A stretch of 64,000 nt of DNA from Cytobacillus oceanisediminis (GCF_004366035.1 NZ_SOEE01000002.1:62001-126000); one strand, 5' to 3'. Positions 25,892-36,202 are shown, counted from the stretch's first letter. The notes: generated by a model not told the origin, from the sequence alone. Numbers and translations: made by a program.

Positions 25892-27669
25892 CAAATCATA
25901 CGGAAATGGCACAGCAGGCAAGCATGCAAAGCTTTTTGAATTGTTACTTAAGAGAAACACAGCATTTTCTGGTGACTGAAAATTGGAAGCCTGACTGGGA
26001 GGTAGAGATTTCCTCCAAATGTCTGGAAATTAAACTGGCACATTTGGATATTGTTATTTATGCTGCTGTCAGGCACTGGTCTCTGACTGGCAGGCATACC
26101 TTTCATTTTCCGCTCTTAATGAGTGTAAATGGCATAGAGGTTCCGCTGGATTATGTCACACTTGTATCTTTAATCAGCAAGGAGCTGCTGGCATCGACAG
26201 AAAGAGAAGGAGCGGAAGATGAGCTGATGCTGCGGGCGATTCTCAGCTGCCGCAATATTCAGCGCTATTTACAGGAGCGTGAAGGGGATTCAGACAGTCT
26301 GCAGAAGACCGACTTTACCTTTATTGAAGCAGAGCAGTCGCTTTTATTCGGCCACTTGCTTCATCCCACGCCGAAAAGCAAACAGGGAATGACCTTTGAA
26401 GCGGAGTCTTCCTATTCTCCGGAATTAAAGGGAAGCTTCCAGCTTCACTTTTTTAAAGCGGACCGGGCGATTGTTTCTCAAGACTCAGCTGATCAGGCCA
26501 GCGCGGAAGAGATCATTATGGAGCTGCTGCAGAGAGATGAAAGATTTAAAGGGAAATTCGGCGGGGATCGGCAATCTGTCTTCATCCCTGTACATCCTCT
26601 CCAGGTGCCAGTTTTATTGAAAGACACGGAAGTGCAGGCATTGATTCAGTCAGGGAAACTGCTTTACATAGGTCCTTACGGATTGCCATTTGAAGCGACG
26701 TCATCCATGCGTACAGTTTATAGTCCGGATTTCCACTATATGTTTAAGTTTTCCGTCCCGGTGAAAATTACGAATTCGCTTCGGGTGAATTTAGAAAAAG
26801 AACTATACAGAGGGGTTGAAGTGACACGGCTGATGCAATCCCAGTTGGGAATTAAATTCCAGGACCTGTATCCTGCTTTCCGTATCATACAGGATCCGGC
26901 TTTCATGAACATTCCGCTTAATAAAGAAACATCTGGATTTGAAGTGGTGATCCGTGAGAATCCTTTTTATGAGAATGATAGAAATGCCAGTTTAATAGCA
27001 GGCCTTGTTCAGGATCATGCTTTTGGCGGGTGCACTCGACTGGAGGCGATTATCCATGAAATCGCAGAAAAAGAGAATCGGATGGCTTGGGAAGTTAGCC
27101 GGGATTGGTTTGAAAAATATTTATCCATTACCCTCGATCCTTTGATTTGGCTCTATGAAACTTATGGGGTTGCCCTTGAAGCTCATCAGCAAAATTCGAT
27201 TGTCCAGCTGGAAAACGGCTACCCGTCCGCATTCTATTACCGGGATAATCAAGGTTATTATTTTAGTGAATCAAAAGCTGAGCTGCTTGCCGGGATCATT
27301 CCGGATGTGAGCCGCAAAAGTTCTACACTCTGCAGTGATGATGTTGCAATCGAGCGCTTCCGCTATTACTTCTTTATGAACCATCTGTTTGGGCTCATTA
27401 ATGGTTTTGGGACCGCGGGACTCGCTGATGAGGAAGCTCTCCTGGCCATTCTGAAGAAAAAGCTCTTGAACCATTATGAAAAGTCAGGGGGGGAATCTGA
27501 TTTGCTTAAAAGCTTGCTGGAAATGAAGGAGCTCCCATGCAAAGCCAACCTGCTCACACGTTTTTATGATCTGGATGAACTGGTTGGCTCACTGGAGACC
27601 CAATCTGTTTATACAAAAATACCTAATCCGCTGAAGAAGGTGCTGATTGCTGATGAAGCCGGAGTTTAG
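25888..27669 (+). CDS. rhbC: NIS siderophore synthetase, IucA/IucC family (RhbC-like)
   Basis: A 593-aa NRPS-independent siderophore synthetase. The family motifs HPLQVPVLL (the IHP region), SSMRTVYS and KFSVPVKITNSLR, and the C-terminal EAHQQNSIVQLENGYP are visible. It condenses citrate with the N-hydroxy-N-acetyl-diaminopropane side arm. The start is a TTG at 25888 overlapping the upstream stop, 8 bp after AAGGAGGAAG. One of two such synthetases in the operon, which together give a doubly substituted citrate. Confidence 0.92.
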   Translation: MTNHTEMAQQASMQSFLNCYLRETQHFLVTENWKPDWEVEISSKCLEIKLAHLDIVIYAAVRHWSLTGRHTFHFPLLMSVNGIEVPLDYVTLVSLISKELLASTEREGAEDELMLRAILSCRNIQRYLQEREGDSDSLQKTDFTFIEAEQSLLFGHLLHPTPKSKQGMTFEAESSYSPELKGSFQLHFFKADRAIVSQDSADQASAEEIIMELLQRDERFKGKFGGDRQSVFIPVHPLQVPVLLKDTEVQALIQSGKLLYIGPYGLPFEATSSMRTVYSPDFHYMFKFSVPVKITNSLRVNLEKELYRGVEVTRLMQSQLGIKFQDLYPAFRIIQDPAFMNIPLNKETSGFEVVIRENPFYENDRNASLIAGLVQDHAFGGCTRLEAIIHEIAEKENRMAWEVSRDWFEKYLSITLDPLIWLYETYGVALEAHQQNSIVQLENGYPSAFYYRDNQGYYFSESKAELLAGIIPDVSRKSSTLCSDDVAIERFRYYFFMNHLFGLINGFGTAGLADEEALLAILKKKLLNHYEKSGGESDLLKSLLEMKELPCKANLLTRFYDLDELVGSLETQSVYTKIPNPLKKVLIADEAGV

Positions 27670-28240
27670 TATTTATGATCAGGAAGTGAATCAAACCATA
27701 TCCTTTGTAGAAGTCGTGCTGGAAAGAGATGCAGAGATCCTGCATAAATGGCACCAGGAGCCGCATGTCAGTCCATTCTGGAATTTGAACATTCCTTTTG
27801 AAAAATACAGGACCCATTTGGAAGGTTTTTTGGCGGATACACATCAAAAGCTATTTTTAGGCCTGCTGGATGGGGTCCCGATGAGCTATTGGGAAGCGTA
27901 TTGGGTTAAAGGGGATGTGGTTGAGAGCTGTTATGATCCTCAACCTGAAGACCAGGGAATCCATCTCCTGATTGGTGAACCTGACTATTTGGGGAAAGGA
28001 TATGCTCTTCCGCTGCTGCGGGCCATGGTTCTTTTTCAATTTTTACACCAGGGGACAGATAAAATCATCGCAGAGCCGGATATTCGCAATAAAAAAATGA
28101 TTCATATTTTTGAACAATGCGGATTTAAAAAAATGAAGCCTATTGAGCTTCCGGATAAGACGGGCATGCTGATGTTCTGTGAAAGAAAACAATTTGAAAG
28201 GAGATGGAGAGATGTCTTTGCAGCAGCAGAAAGTGTATGA
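27653..28240 (+). CDS. rhbD: GNAT acetyltransferase for the siderophore side chain (RhbD/IucB-like)
   Basis: A 195-aa acyltransferase of the RimJ/IucB siderophore group. WHQEPHVSPFWN and the acetyl-CoA segment GEPDYLGKGYALPLLRAMV match. It acetylates N-hydroxydiaminopropane. I start at ATG 27653 (AAGAAGGTG 10 bp upstream), overlapping the synthetase stop by 17 bp. The 3' end overlaps the hydroxylase gene, so the operon is tightly coupled. Confidence 0.9.
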   Translation: MKPEFSIYDQEVNQTISFVEVVLERDAEILHKWHQEPHVSPFWNLNIPFEKYRTHLEGFLADTHQKLFLGLLDGVPMSYWEAYWVKGDVVESCYDPQPEDQGIHLLIGEPDYLGKGYALPLLRAMVLFQFLHQGTDKIIAEPDIRNKKMIHIFEQCGFKKMKPIELPDKTGMLMFCERKQFERRWRDVFAAAESV

Positions 28241-29540
28241 CCTTATTGGCGTCGGCATCGGTCCCTTCAATCTCGGGCTTGCTGCCATGTTGGAGGAAAC
28301 AGGAGGGAAGGAGGCCCTGTTTTTTGAACAAAGAACAGAATTCAATTGGCATAAGGGAATGCTGATTGAAGGAACAACCCTTCAGGTTCCATTTTTCGCT
28401 GATTTAATCAGCATGGCCAATGTACAGAGCAGATTTACATATTTAAATTATTTACAAACGCATAACAGGCTGTACCATTTTTATTTTCTGGAGAAATTTC
28501 ATATCCCCCGAAAAGAATACAATGACTATTGCCGATGGGTAGCCGGCCAGCTTACATCCTGCAGATTTGGCTTCCAGGTAGAGAAAATCAGCTCAATAAA
28601 TGAACTATATGAAGTTGTCGTCAGAAATGTGCAAACAGGTGAAGCCGAATCTTATCTAACAAAACATGTGGCAGTCGGAATTGGAACAAGCCCGTCAGTA
28701 CCTTCACATCTGGAAAAGCATCTGGGACCGAACGTCATGCATTCTTCTGAGTATATGGAGCGAAAAAGTGAGCTTAAGCAGGCAGGTTCGATCACAGTGA
28801 TCGGCTCAGGCCAGAGCGCAGCCGAGATATTCTATGATTTGCTGCAGGGGCAGGATGATGGTGCCTATGAATTAAACTGGTTCACCCGATCAAAAGGTTT
28901 CTTTCCGATGGAATACAGCAAATTAGGCCTGGAATTTTTTTCGCCGGATTATATCGATTTCTTTTACCGGCTTTCACAGGACAAGAAGGATTCTCTGCTT
29001 TCAAATCAGGATCTTCTTTACAAGGGAATCAGCATGAATACGATCGCTGATATTTATGACCTTTTATATGATAAAACAGCATGCGGTGAGAAGCCGCCGA
29101 TTCATTTGCTCGCCATGACTGAACTTGAAGGGATTGAACTAAGGAATGGCACTCATTTGCTGACATTAAAACATTGTGTTTCTGAAGAATTATTTCAGCT
29201 GGAGTCAGATTTCGTCATTTTAGGGACTGGTTATGCACCGTCCATGCCGCATTTTCTTCTCCAGATGCAGGATGAAGTCAATTGGGATGGTCACAATCGC
29301 TTCAAGGTCACGCGCGATTATGCTTTGGAGACTAAAACCATGAAAGAAAATAAGATATTCATTCAAAATGGGGAACTTCATACACATGGTGTCGGCGCAC
29401 CTGACCTTGGACTGGGGGCTTACCGGAACGCTGTCATCATGAAACAGGTATACGGCCGGGAAATTTATCCGGTAAACAAAAAGAATGTGTTTCAGTCGTT
29501 TGAAGCGGATGAATCCTGGAAGACTGCCGCAATCAGATAA
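28212..29540 (+). CDS. rhbE: Diamine N-monooxygenase (RhbE/IucD-like)
   Basis: A 442-aa flavin N-hydroxylase of the lysine/ornithine monooxygenase family. The FAD motif GVGIGPFNLGLAAM is near residue 14, the NADPH motif GSGQSAAEIFYDL near 210, and the C-terminal ATG-type motif is ILGTGYAPSMP. It hydroxylates a primary amine of diaminopropane, the iron-chelating step. The start is ATG 28212, 8 bp after AAAGGAG, overlapping the acetyltransferase gene by 29 bp. Confidence 0.92.
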   Translation: MSLQQQKVYDLIGVGIGPFNLGLAAMLEETGGKEALFFEQRTEFNWHKGMLIEGTTLQVPFFADLISMANVQSRFTYLNYLQTHNRLYHFYFLEKFHIPRKEYNDYCRWVAGQLTSCRFGFQVEKISSINELYEVVVRNVQTGEAESYLTKHVAVGIGTSPSVPSHLEKHLGPNVMHSSEYMERKSELKQAGSITVIGSGQSAAEIFYDLLQGQDDGAYELNWFTRSKGFFPMEYSKLGLEFFSPDYIDFFYRLSQDKKDSLLSNQDLLYKGISMNTIADIYDLLYDKTACGEKPPIHLLAMTELEGIELRNGTHLLTLKHCVSEELFQLESDFVILGTGYAPSMPHFLLQMQDEVNWDGHNRFKVTRDYALETKTMKENKIFIQNGELHTHGVGAPDLGLGAYRNAVIMKQVYGREIYPVNKKNVFQSFEADESWKTAAIR

Positions 29541-29552
29541 AGGAGGAATAGT

Positions 29553-31352
29553 ATGTTATATATCAATGAAACTGAAGGGATTTTGCAAAAAGAAGTCTGG
29601 GAAAACGTGAATCAAAATCTGCTGGCCAAAATGCTTTCAGAGTTTATGTATGAAGATATGATTCATCCCGAGTTAGAAGGTGATGTTTATTTATTACAGA
29701 CATCCACAGGCCGCAAATACCGATTTAAGGGAGAAAAACGATTATTTGACAGTTTTGACGTAAAAGCGGACTCTATTGAAGCCTGTGAAAAAGACACATG
29801 GCATCCAGCCGTCAATGCGATTCAATTTCTCTCTGATATCCAGGAGAGTATTGGCATGTCATCCGAAACAGCAGGGCATCTGATCAGGGAATTGAATCAT
29901 ACCCTAATTGCCGATGCAAATATGAAGGTTCATCACAGAATATCAGCGGATGAACTGACGGAACTTGATTATGCGGAATTGGAAGGCAAAATGACCGGCC
30001 ACCCTTGGATCACCTATAACAAAGGACGGATCGGTTTTGGCATGGATGATTATTTAAACTTCTCTCCGGAAATGCAGCAAGAAACGAAGCTGTTCTGGAT
30101 AGCGATCCACAGGGAGCGTTCCCAATTCCAGTCTATTACTGGGCTGAACTATGAAAAGCTGATCGCGAATGAACTTGGTGCTGAGATGACCAGGAGTTTT
30201 TCAGACATCATCAGAAAGTATGGATTGGATCCTGCAGATTACTATTTTATGCCGGTGCATGAATGGCAGTGGAAAAACGTTCTGATTCAAAACTTCCCGG
30301 AAGATTTGGCGAATAAAAAAATGATCCCTCTTGAAGAAGGAACGGACCATTATCTGCCCCAGCAGTCCATTCGGACATTTGTGAATGTAAGTGAGAAGAG
30401 GAAACACCATGTGAAGCTTCCAATGAGCATTTTAAATACACTGGTCTACCGCGGGCTTCCTTCTGAACGGACGGTAATTGCCCCCCAGGTTACTGAATTT
30501 ATTAAAGGAATTTACGAGAATGACCAGTTCTTAAAGGAAGATTGCGAAGTGGTGCTTCCAGGGGAAATCGCAAGCATCAATGTCGATCATCCTTATTACC
30601 ATTCTTTAAATGGAGCACCTTACCAGTACAATGAAATGCTGGGTGCTATTTGGAGGGAAAGCATCTATGGGTATTTGAAGGAAGGGGAAAAACCGATTAC
30701 TCTTGCAGCTCTTCATCATGTAGATGCCTATGGAAAACCGTTTGTTCAGAGTCTGATAGAGAAGTCGGGATTAAGCGTGAATGAGTGGATGAAGCAGTTT
30801 TTCAATGTCATCATGCCGCCCCTTCTGCATTTCCTTTATCAGTATGGAACCGTCTTTTCCCCTCATGGGCAAAATACGATTCTTATTTTAAAAGATTCAC
30901 AGCCCGTGAGATTGGCAGTTAAAGATTATGTGGATGACGTTAATATTTCAGACCAGCCATTCCCCGAACTTTCAGGACTGGATGAGAATCTGAAAGCTGT
31001 GCTTCGCAGTGAACCGCCTGAAGGTCTGACGCAATTCATTTTTACCGGTCTGTTCATCTGTCACCTCCGTTATTTATCAAACGTGCTGATCAATCATCAA
31101 TTGATAGAGGAAAAGACATTCTGGTCTTATCTGGCAGAAGCCATTCAAGATTATCAGTCAAAATTCCCGCACCTTGAAGAACGGTTTAAACTGTTTGATT
31201 TCTTCAAACCCGAGCTTACTAAACTTTGCCTGAACCGAAACCGAATGGTGGACTATGGCTACGGGGATGGGGAGGACCGCCCGCATGCGTCTGAATTTGG
31301 AAAAGTGCACAATGCTTTACATGATATTCACGATGAAAAGGTGATGGTGTAA
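29553..31352 (+). CDS. rhbF: NIS siderophore synthetase, IucA/IucC family (RhbF-like)
   Basis: A 599-aa second synthetase with GHPWITYNKGRIGFG, MPVHEWQWKNVL, SIRTFVNVSEK, KLPMSILNTLVYRGL and FSPHGQNTILILKD, the set typical of the final coupling enzyme. It adds the second hydroxamate arm to the citrate monoamide, which with the preceding genes predicts schizokinen or a rhizobactin-like siderophore. No receptor, permease or exporter gene is in the window. ATG 29553 follows AAAGGAGGAA. Confidence 0.92.
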   Translation: MLYINETEGILQKEVWENVNQNLLAKMLSEFMYEDMIHPELEGDVYLLQTSTGRKYRFKGEKRLFDSFDVKADSIEACEKDTWHPAVNAIQFLSDIQESIGMSSETAGHLIRELNHTLIADANMKVHHRISADELTELDYAELEGKMTGHPWITYNKGRIGFGMDDYLNFSPEMQQETKLFWIAIHRERSQFQSITGLNYEKLIANELGAEMTRSFSDIIRKYGLDPADYYFMPVHEWQWKNVLIQNFPEDLANKKMIPLEEGTDHYLPQQSIRTFVNVSEKRKHHVKLPMSILNTLVYRGLPSERTVIAPQVTEFIKGIYENDQFLKEDCEVVLPGEIASINVDHPYYHSLNGAPYQYNEMLGAIWRESIYGYLKEGEKPITLAALHHVDAYGKPFVQSLIEKSGLSVNEWMKQFFNVIMPPLLHFLYQYGTVFSPHGQNTILILKDSQPVRLAVKDYVDDVNISDQPFPELSGLDENLKAVLRSEPPEGLTQFIFTGLFICHLRYLSNVLINHQLIEEKTFWSYLAEAIQDYQSKFPHLEERFKLFDFFKPELTKLCLNRNRMVDYGYGDGEDRPHASEFGKVHNALHDIHDEKVMV

Positions 31353-31399
31353 AATTTTGTTTCAGTAGATTTTACTCCTTTAAATCAGCGAATTAATTA

Positions 31400-31428
31400 T
31401 TGACATAAAATACCGAAGGATGCATAAT
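31400..31428 (+). promoter_or_regulatory. Promoter of the proBA T-box transcript
   Basis: TTGACA (31400-31405), 17 bp, CATAAT (31423-31428). Confidence 0.85.
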
Positions 31429-31439
31429 AATTCTAATTA

Positions 31440-31697
31440 TAAAAAGAAACAACAGCCATGACAGGGAACCAGTAAGTAGAACTCAGGCAAGAAGAGAGCG
31501 GGATTCACCGGCTGAAAGATCCTGCAGCCTGCAAAGCTATTGAACCTAGCCCTTGAGCTGCCAGGAAAACCTGGCCGAATTTCCTGCGTTAATGGATTTT
31601 CAAAGAGGGCGCTTGCTGTGTGAAGTGCCAATGAAGGTGGTACCGCGAAAGACTAAGCTCTTCCGTCCTTTTTAAAGGGATGGGAGGGCTTTTTTTT
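31440..31697 (+). promoter_or_regulatory. Proline-specific T-box leader
   Basis: The leader contains AGTA at about 31470, the specifier segment GAA-CCT (CCT at 31545-31547, a proline codon) followed by AGCCC, the canonical T-box AAGGTGGTACCGCG at 31634-31647, and a terminator at 31656-31697 ending in eight T residues. Uncharged tRNA-Pro would stabilise the antiterminator. proBA-type T-boxes are known in Bacillus. Confidence 0.92.
31656..31697 (+). terminator. T-box terminator
   Basis: A 13-bp stem (AGCTCTTCCGTCC with GGGATGGGAGGGCT, some G-U pairs) followed by T residues. Confidence 0.88.
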
Positions 31698-31734
31698 GCA
31701 ATTTAAGAAAATATTTTGAAATTCGAGAACTGTA

Positions 31735-31961
31735 TAGCTCCAGCGCCTGCCCCTCAATGTCACAAGCATGCCTTGTTTCGGCTCCTGGGGACTGGGGTCC
31801 TAAGCCGTTTCCTTTCAGATCATACAGGAACAGTCTTATGCCTGTCGTCCCTTGGCCAGTCCCTTCACATTTCGGGGGATCCTCCCAAAAAGGCAAAGGA
31901 CGCTTTTCCGGGAGGCCCGACTTGTGATTGTCGGGGGCGGGCAAGGCGCTTGCGCTTTTCT
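31735..31961. repeat. Dispersed intergenic element, copy 1 (227 bp)
   Basis: Begins TAGCTCCAGCGCCT and ends AAGGCGCTTGCGCTTTTCT, so AGCGCCT at one end is the complement of AGGCGCT at the other. A second element with the same ends and nearly the same length (229 bp) is at 46340-46568, with a different interior. It sits between the T-box terminator and the proB start codon. Similar ends occur widely in Bacillus intergenic DNA (from memory). No transposase or target duplication is visible. Confidence 0.7.
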
Positions 31962-31978
31962 CATAGGTGGTGAAGCAT

Positions 31979-33109
31979 GTGAAAAGGGAACGAATTGTTG
32001 TAAAAATCGGAAGCAGTTCGCTGACAAATATGAATGGCGGACTTTGTATTGAAAAGCTGGAGGAACATGCGGCTGCCCTCTCCTTACTGAAAGAGAAGGG
32101 GCATGAAGTAATCTTAATTTCATCAGGTGCTGTTGCAGCAGGGTTTGCGGATCTTGGCTATCCTTCACGCCCTGTGACAATCGCCGGAAAACAGGCTGCC
32201 GCCGCAGTTGGTCAAGGGCTATTAATGCAGGGATATACGGAAGAATTCAAAAAGCATGGCATCGTTGCAGCGCAATTGCTGCTGACAAGGCAAAACTTCC
32301 TGCATAAAGAGCAATACCAAAATGCACATGCAACATTGTCCGAATTATTGAAACGGAATGTAATTCCAATCATTAATGAAAATGACTCAGTATCGATTGA
32401 AGAGCTGGCCTTTGGCGATAATGATATGCTGTCCGCGCTTGTAAGCGGCCTGATCCAGGCACAGCGCCTCATTATACTGACGGATGTGAACGGGATATAC
32501 GATTCAAATCCCCGTACGTGTCCTAATGCAAAAAAGTTCAATTATATTAAAGAAATAACCGATGACTTAATGACTGCTGCTGCAGGAACGTCCTCAAAAG
32601 TGGGAACCGGCGGAATGGTAACGAAGCTCGGGGCTGCCAGGACAGCGTTGTCACTGGGTGTGCAAGTTTTCATAGGTGTGGGGAACGGTGCGGAAAAGCT
32701 GATTGAGATCCTCGATGGCAAAGGGGATGGGACTTATATTGGTGCCAGCTCCCAGCCGAGTGTCAAAACCTCCAAGCAGTGGCTTGCGCTGCATTCTGTT
32801 CCGAATGGGAAAATTGAAGTGGATCACGGTGCTGCACAGGCCATTTTAACTCAGGGAAAAAGCCTGCTGCCTGCAGGTGTCACCGCCATTACCGGTTATT
32901 TTCACGTTCATGATGTCGTGGAAGTGATTGGACCTAAAGGAGATTTGATCGGCAAGGGGCAGGTTAATTTTTCATCCGATGAGCTTCGGGCCATAAAAGG
33001 GTTATCCAGTTCGGAAGCAATGCAGATTGCTGGAACCGACCGCCGTGTTGTCATTCATCGTGACCATTGGGTAAGCCAAAAAAGAAAGGAGAAAAGCTCA
33101 TGGAATTAA
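31979..33109 (+). CDS. proB: Glutamate 5-kinase
   Basis: A 376-aa kinase of proline synthesis. The N-terminal amino-acid kinase fold starts [12 protein letters not shown] and contains [26 protein letters not shown] and [12 protein letters not shown]; the C-terminal PUA domain is about 280-365. The start is GTG 31979, 6 bp after AGGTGGTG; upstream in-frame GTGs lie in that SD. Regulated by the proline T-box. Overlaps proA by 10 bp. Confidence 0.95.
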   Translation: MKRERIVVKIGSSSLTNMNGGLCIEKLEEHAAALSLLKEKGHEVILISSGAVAAGFADLGYPSRPVTIAGKQAAAAVGQGLLMQGYTEEFKKHGIVAAQLLLTRQNFLHKEQYQNAHATLSELLKRNVIPIINENDSVSIEELAFGDNDMLSALVSGLIQAQRLIILTDVNGIYDSNPRTCPNAKKFNYIKEITDDLMTAAAGTSSKVGTGGMVTKLGAARTALSLGVQVFIGVGNGAEKLIEILDGKGDGTYIGASSQPSVKTSKQWLALHSVPNGKIEVDHGAAQAILTQGKSLLPAGVTAITGYFHVHDVVEVIGPKGDLIGKGQVNFSSDELRAIKGLSSSEAMQIAGTDRRVVIHRDHWVSQKRKEKSSWN

Positions 33110-34332
33110 ATTTAAAAGGAAAAAAAGCAAAAAAGGCAGCGGCAGAGCTGACGAAAATGACTGTGAAACAAAAGAATCGTGCGCTTGAACTGATCTCAGG
33201 TCAGCTGATGCACGAGAAGGAGTTTATTTTAGCAGAAAATGAAAAGGATCTGGACGCAGGAAAAGAAAATGGAATGAGTGATGCTTTGTTAGATCGTCTT
33301 CGTTTGACTGAAGCCCGCCTTCAGGAAATGGCGGACGCATTAATCCAGCTTACTCACCTGGACGATCCGGTTGGGGAGGTTTTAACCTCATGGGAACGTC
33401 CGAACGGACTCGCCATTACACAAGTACGTGTCCCGCTTGGCGTTGTCGGCATGATCTATGAAGCGCGTCCAAATGTCACGGTCGATGCATCCAGCTTATG
33501 TCTGAAGACAGGTAATGCTGTTATGCTTCGCGGAAGTTCTACTGCCATTCATTCCAATAAAGCAATTGTGAAGGTGATTCATCATGCATTGGAAAAGAGC
33601 GACTTGCCGCCTGATGCGGTACAGCTTATTGAGGATACGAGCCGGGAAACTGCTTCGGGGATGTTCAAGCTGAACGAATATCTGGATGTCCTGATACCGC
33701 GGGGAGGGGCAAAGCTAATTAAGAAAGTTGTTGAAAATTCTACAGTCCCAGTACTTGAGACAGGTGCAGGCAATTGTCATGTCTATATTGATGAAAGTGC
33801 TGATAAGGAAATGGCGATAAACATTGCCATCAATGCGAAAACACAGCGTCCTTCCGTTTGCAATGCATGTGAAACGATCATTGTGCACAGAGAGTGGGAT
33901 GGCCTGAATGATCTTGTACTTGCACTAAAGGAAAAAGGGGTTGCCATTCACGGTGATGAAGGTGTATGCGGGGAAAGAATCATCCCTGCCGTGGAAGAAG
34001 ATTGGTCCACTGAATATTTAGGCTTAGAAGTCGCGTTGAAATTGGTGAAAAGCGTGGAGGAGGCAATTATTCATATTAACCGCTACGGCACTAAACATTC
34101 TGAGGCAATTGTTTCTTCAAACCCTGATAATGTGGAAAAATTCCTGAATGAAGTCGATGCCGCGGCAGTTTACCAGAATGCTTCCACACGCTTCACGGAT
34201 GGATTTGAGTTTGGGTTCGGCGCAGAAATCGGGATCAGCACCCAAAAGCTCCATGCCCGTGGCCCGATGGGACTGCCGGCTCTGACTTCGACGAAATATA
34301 TTGTGAAAGGGAATGGGCAGATAAAGGGTTAA
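33100..34332 (+). CDS. proA: Gamma-glutamyl phosphate reductase
   Basis: A 410-aa aldehyde-dehydrogenase-fold enzyme that reduces glutamyl phosphate to glutamate semialdehyde. [22 protein letters not shown], the active-site Cys in [16 protein letters not shown], and the C-terminal [10 protein letters not shown] are all present. ATG 33100 follows AGAAAGGAG and overlaps the end of proB, so the two are coupled. Confidence 0.95.
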   Translation: MELNLKGKKAKKAAAELTKMTVKQKNRALELISGQLMHEKEFILAENEKDLDAGKENGMSDALLDRLRLTEARLQEMADALIQLTHLDDPVGEVLTSWERPNGLAITQVRVPLGVVGMIYEARPNVTVDASSLCLKTGNAVMLRGSSTAIHSNKAIVKVIHHALEKSDLPPDAVQLIEDTSRETASGMFKLNEYLDVLIPRGGAKLIKKVVENSTVPVLETGAGNCHVYIDESADKEMAINIAINAKTQRPSVCNACETIIVHREWDGLNDLVLALKEKGVAIHGDEGVCGERIIPAVEEDWSTEYLGLEVALKLVKSVEEAIIHINRYGTKHSEAIVSSNPDNVEKFLNEVDAAAVYQNASTRFTDGFEFGFGAEIGISTQKLHARGPMGLPALTSTKYIVKGNGQIKG

Positions 34333-34426
34333 TCTGCCAAATCCTTTTAAAAAGAAGGATTGACCTATTTTCCTATTTATTGGTGTCCCTTAGAAATGAA
34401 TGGTAAGATACATTTAGGTGAATGTG

Positions 34427-36121
34427 ATGAAAATAAAGACATTATTTATTGCCCCTTATCCTGCTATGCTTCCATTAATTGAGGAATGCAGGAAAGAGGA
34501 AAAAGATTTGGACATTAAAATAGCAACTGGAAATCTGGGTCAGGCACTCCCGTATGTGAAAAATGCCGGGTCTGAAGGAATTGATATGATCATCAGCAGG
34601 GGCGGAACAGCAAAGCTGGTCCAACAGGAAACAAATATCCCTGTTATTGATATTCAGGTATCCGGGTATGATATGCTTCGGGTGTTAACCCTTGCCAATG
34701 ATTTTCCAGGGAAGAAAGCAATTGTAGGCTTTTCCAACATAACGCTAGGCGCCAAAACGATTACTGACATATTGGATATTGGTATAGAGGTTTTTACGAT
34801 TCAAAGGGAAGAGGAAGTAGAGGCCCTTGTTCATGAACTAAGGGTCAAGGGTTTTGAATTGATCATGGGGGATGTTGTAACTGTTGAAGCTGCTGCTAAA
34901 GCAGGGCTCGAGGGAATCCTGATACAATCCGGCCGTGAAGCCATCTTTGATGCGTTCCAAAAAGTGAAATCGGTATATTTTTCTTTTAGCAGAAAACAGC
35001 AGGAAAACGACCTTCTCAGAGCAATTATTAAGGAGAATACTGACAATATAATACTTTTTGACAGTAATGCTGAATGTGTATTTGAACAATGGAATTCTTT
35101 TTCTTCTCCTCCGATACTCGTAAGTGATTTACAGAGTCTTGTACACCGGCATGGAAAGGCAGAATCCGTTGCAATAATTGAAGGAATTAAGGGAGATATG
35201 CTTAAAGTTCAGGTTTCAAGCCTTGAAATTGCCGATGAAATCTATACTCAATTTATTATTACGGAGCTTAACAATATGAAGAGTTCTTCAGAAAATCTTA
35301 ACGTCGAATCAGTGTCTCAGCTGCCGATGATCATCCATGAAAGTGAAGCAATGAAAGATTGTCTGGCGGCTATATCTGCAGGAACAAACCGAAATTTATG
35401 GCTCTTAATTGGAGCTGCCGGCACGGGAAAAGGATTATTAGCACGCTATATCCATTACTTAAAGCATCAGGGTGCCGGTTTGTTGCTTTCTATACATGCA
35501 AAGGAAACGAGAAGAGGATTGGATCCCTTTGATGAAGACATTCGATCCATATATGTTTATGGTGCTGAGGACGTTTCAGCAGAAGAGAAACCCCAATTGT
35601 TTAAGCAGTATCAGAAATGGGCAGAATCGGGGAAAGAAGTGATTCTCTCCCTATCCAGCGAAAATCCAGAGTTTCATTCCCTTCTTTTTAACGAAGAAAC
35701 TGTTCGCATCTATATCCCCTCTTTAATAGAACGCAAGGATGATATAAGAGCTTTAACAGCTTATTTTATTGCCCATTTTCATCAGCAGTATGGAACCTCT
35801 GCAGTAAAAATCAGAGAGGATGCAATGGAACTGCTGGAAAAATACAAGTGGCCTGGAAATACGGCTGAGCTGAAAGCATTCCTCTTTGATGTCTTGGCAG
35901 CTGAGAAAGGCTATACCATCAGTAAGGAAACTGTTTCAAGACAGCTGAATCGCAAGCAGCGTCCTGTCCATATTGAAGATAGTCTGTTATCCGGAACACT
36001 CGATCAAATTGAGAAACGAATTATCGAAGCAATTATGAAGGAAGAAAACCAAAATCAAACAAAGGTGTCAAAACGGTTAGGCATTAATCGGTCGACATTG
36101 TGGAGGAAGCTGAAGCAGTAA
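34427..36121 (+). CDS. PrpR_N-type regulator with degenerate AAA+ domain
   Basis: A 564-aa regulator. Residues 1-175 form the PrpR N-terminal sensor domain (SRGGTAKLVQQ), 180-290 a PAS-like region, about 310-470 an AAA+ core with a Walker A GAAGTGKG near 329, and the C-terminus a Fis-type helix-turn-helix (QTKVSKRLGINRSTLWRKLK). The Walker B segment reads SIYVYGAED instead of LFLDEI and no GAFTGA loop is seen, so contact with sigma-54 is unlikely. It precedes and probably controls the kdgT-kinase-pdxA2 genes. ATG 34427 with AGGTGA is preferred; GTGs at 34418 and 34424 are alternatives. Confidence 0.82.
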   Translation: MKIKTLFIAPYPAMLPLIEECRKEEKDLDIKIATGNLGQALPYVKNAGSEGIDMIISRGGTAKLVQQETNIPVIDIQVSGYDMLRVLTLANDFPGKKAIVGFSNITLGAKTITDILDIGIEVFTIQREEEVEALVHELRVKGFELIMGDVVTVEAAAKAGLEGILIQSGREAIFDAFQKVKSVYFSFSRKQQENDLLRAIIKENTDNIILFDSNAECVFEQWNSFSSPPILVSDLQSLVHRHGKAESVAIIEGIKGDMLKVQVSSLEIADEIYTQFIITELNNMKSSSENLNVESVSQLPMIIHESEAMKDCLAAISAGTNRNLWLLIGAAGTGKGLLARYIHYLKHQGAGLLLSIHAKETRRGLDPFDEDIRSIYVYGAEDVSAEEKPQLFKQYQKWAESGKEVILSLSSENPEFHSLLFNEETVRIYIPSLIERKDDIRALTAYFIAHFHQQYGTSAVKIREDAMELLEKYKWPGNTAELKAFLFDVLAAEKGYTISKETVSRQLNRKQRPVHIEDSLLSGTLDQIEKRIIEAIMKEENQNQTKVSKRLGINRSTLWRKLKQ

Positions 36122-36138
36122 TATTCAGCTTCTTTTTT
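36106..36138 (+). terminator. Terminator of the PrpR-like gene
   Basis: GAAGCTGAA (36106-36114) pairs with TTCAGCTTC (36124-36132), then T residues; the stem includes the last codons. Confidence 0.85.
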
Positions 36139-36202
36139 ATTTTAATAAGTGTTTAAAAATGCAACAATTAAAACAAACCTAGAAAATACCAAACTATTTT
36201 TC

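Noticed and set aside
31735..31961. Insertion sequence
   Set aside because: No transposase frame and no clear target-site duplication; too short.
31716..31973. Short open frames in the 227-bp element
   Set aside because: Several overlapping frames on both strands, no SD, and the same element elsewhere has a different interior.
34427..36121. Sigma-54 enhancer-binding protein
   Set aside because: Walker B and GAFTGA are lost and no -24/-12 promoter was seen near its likely target.
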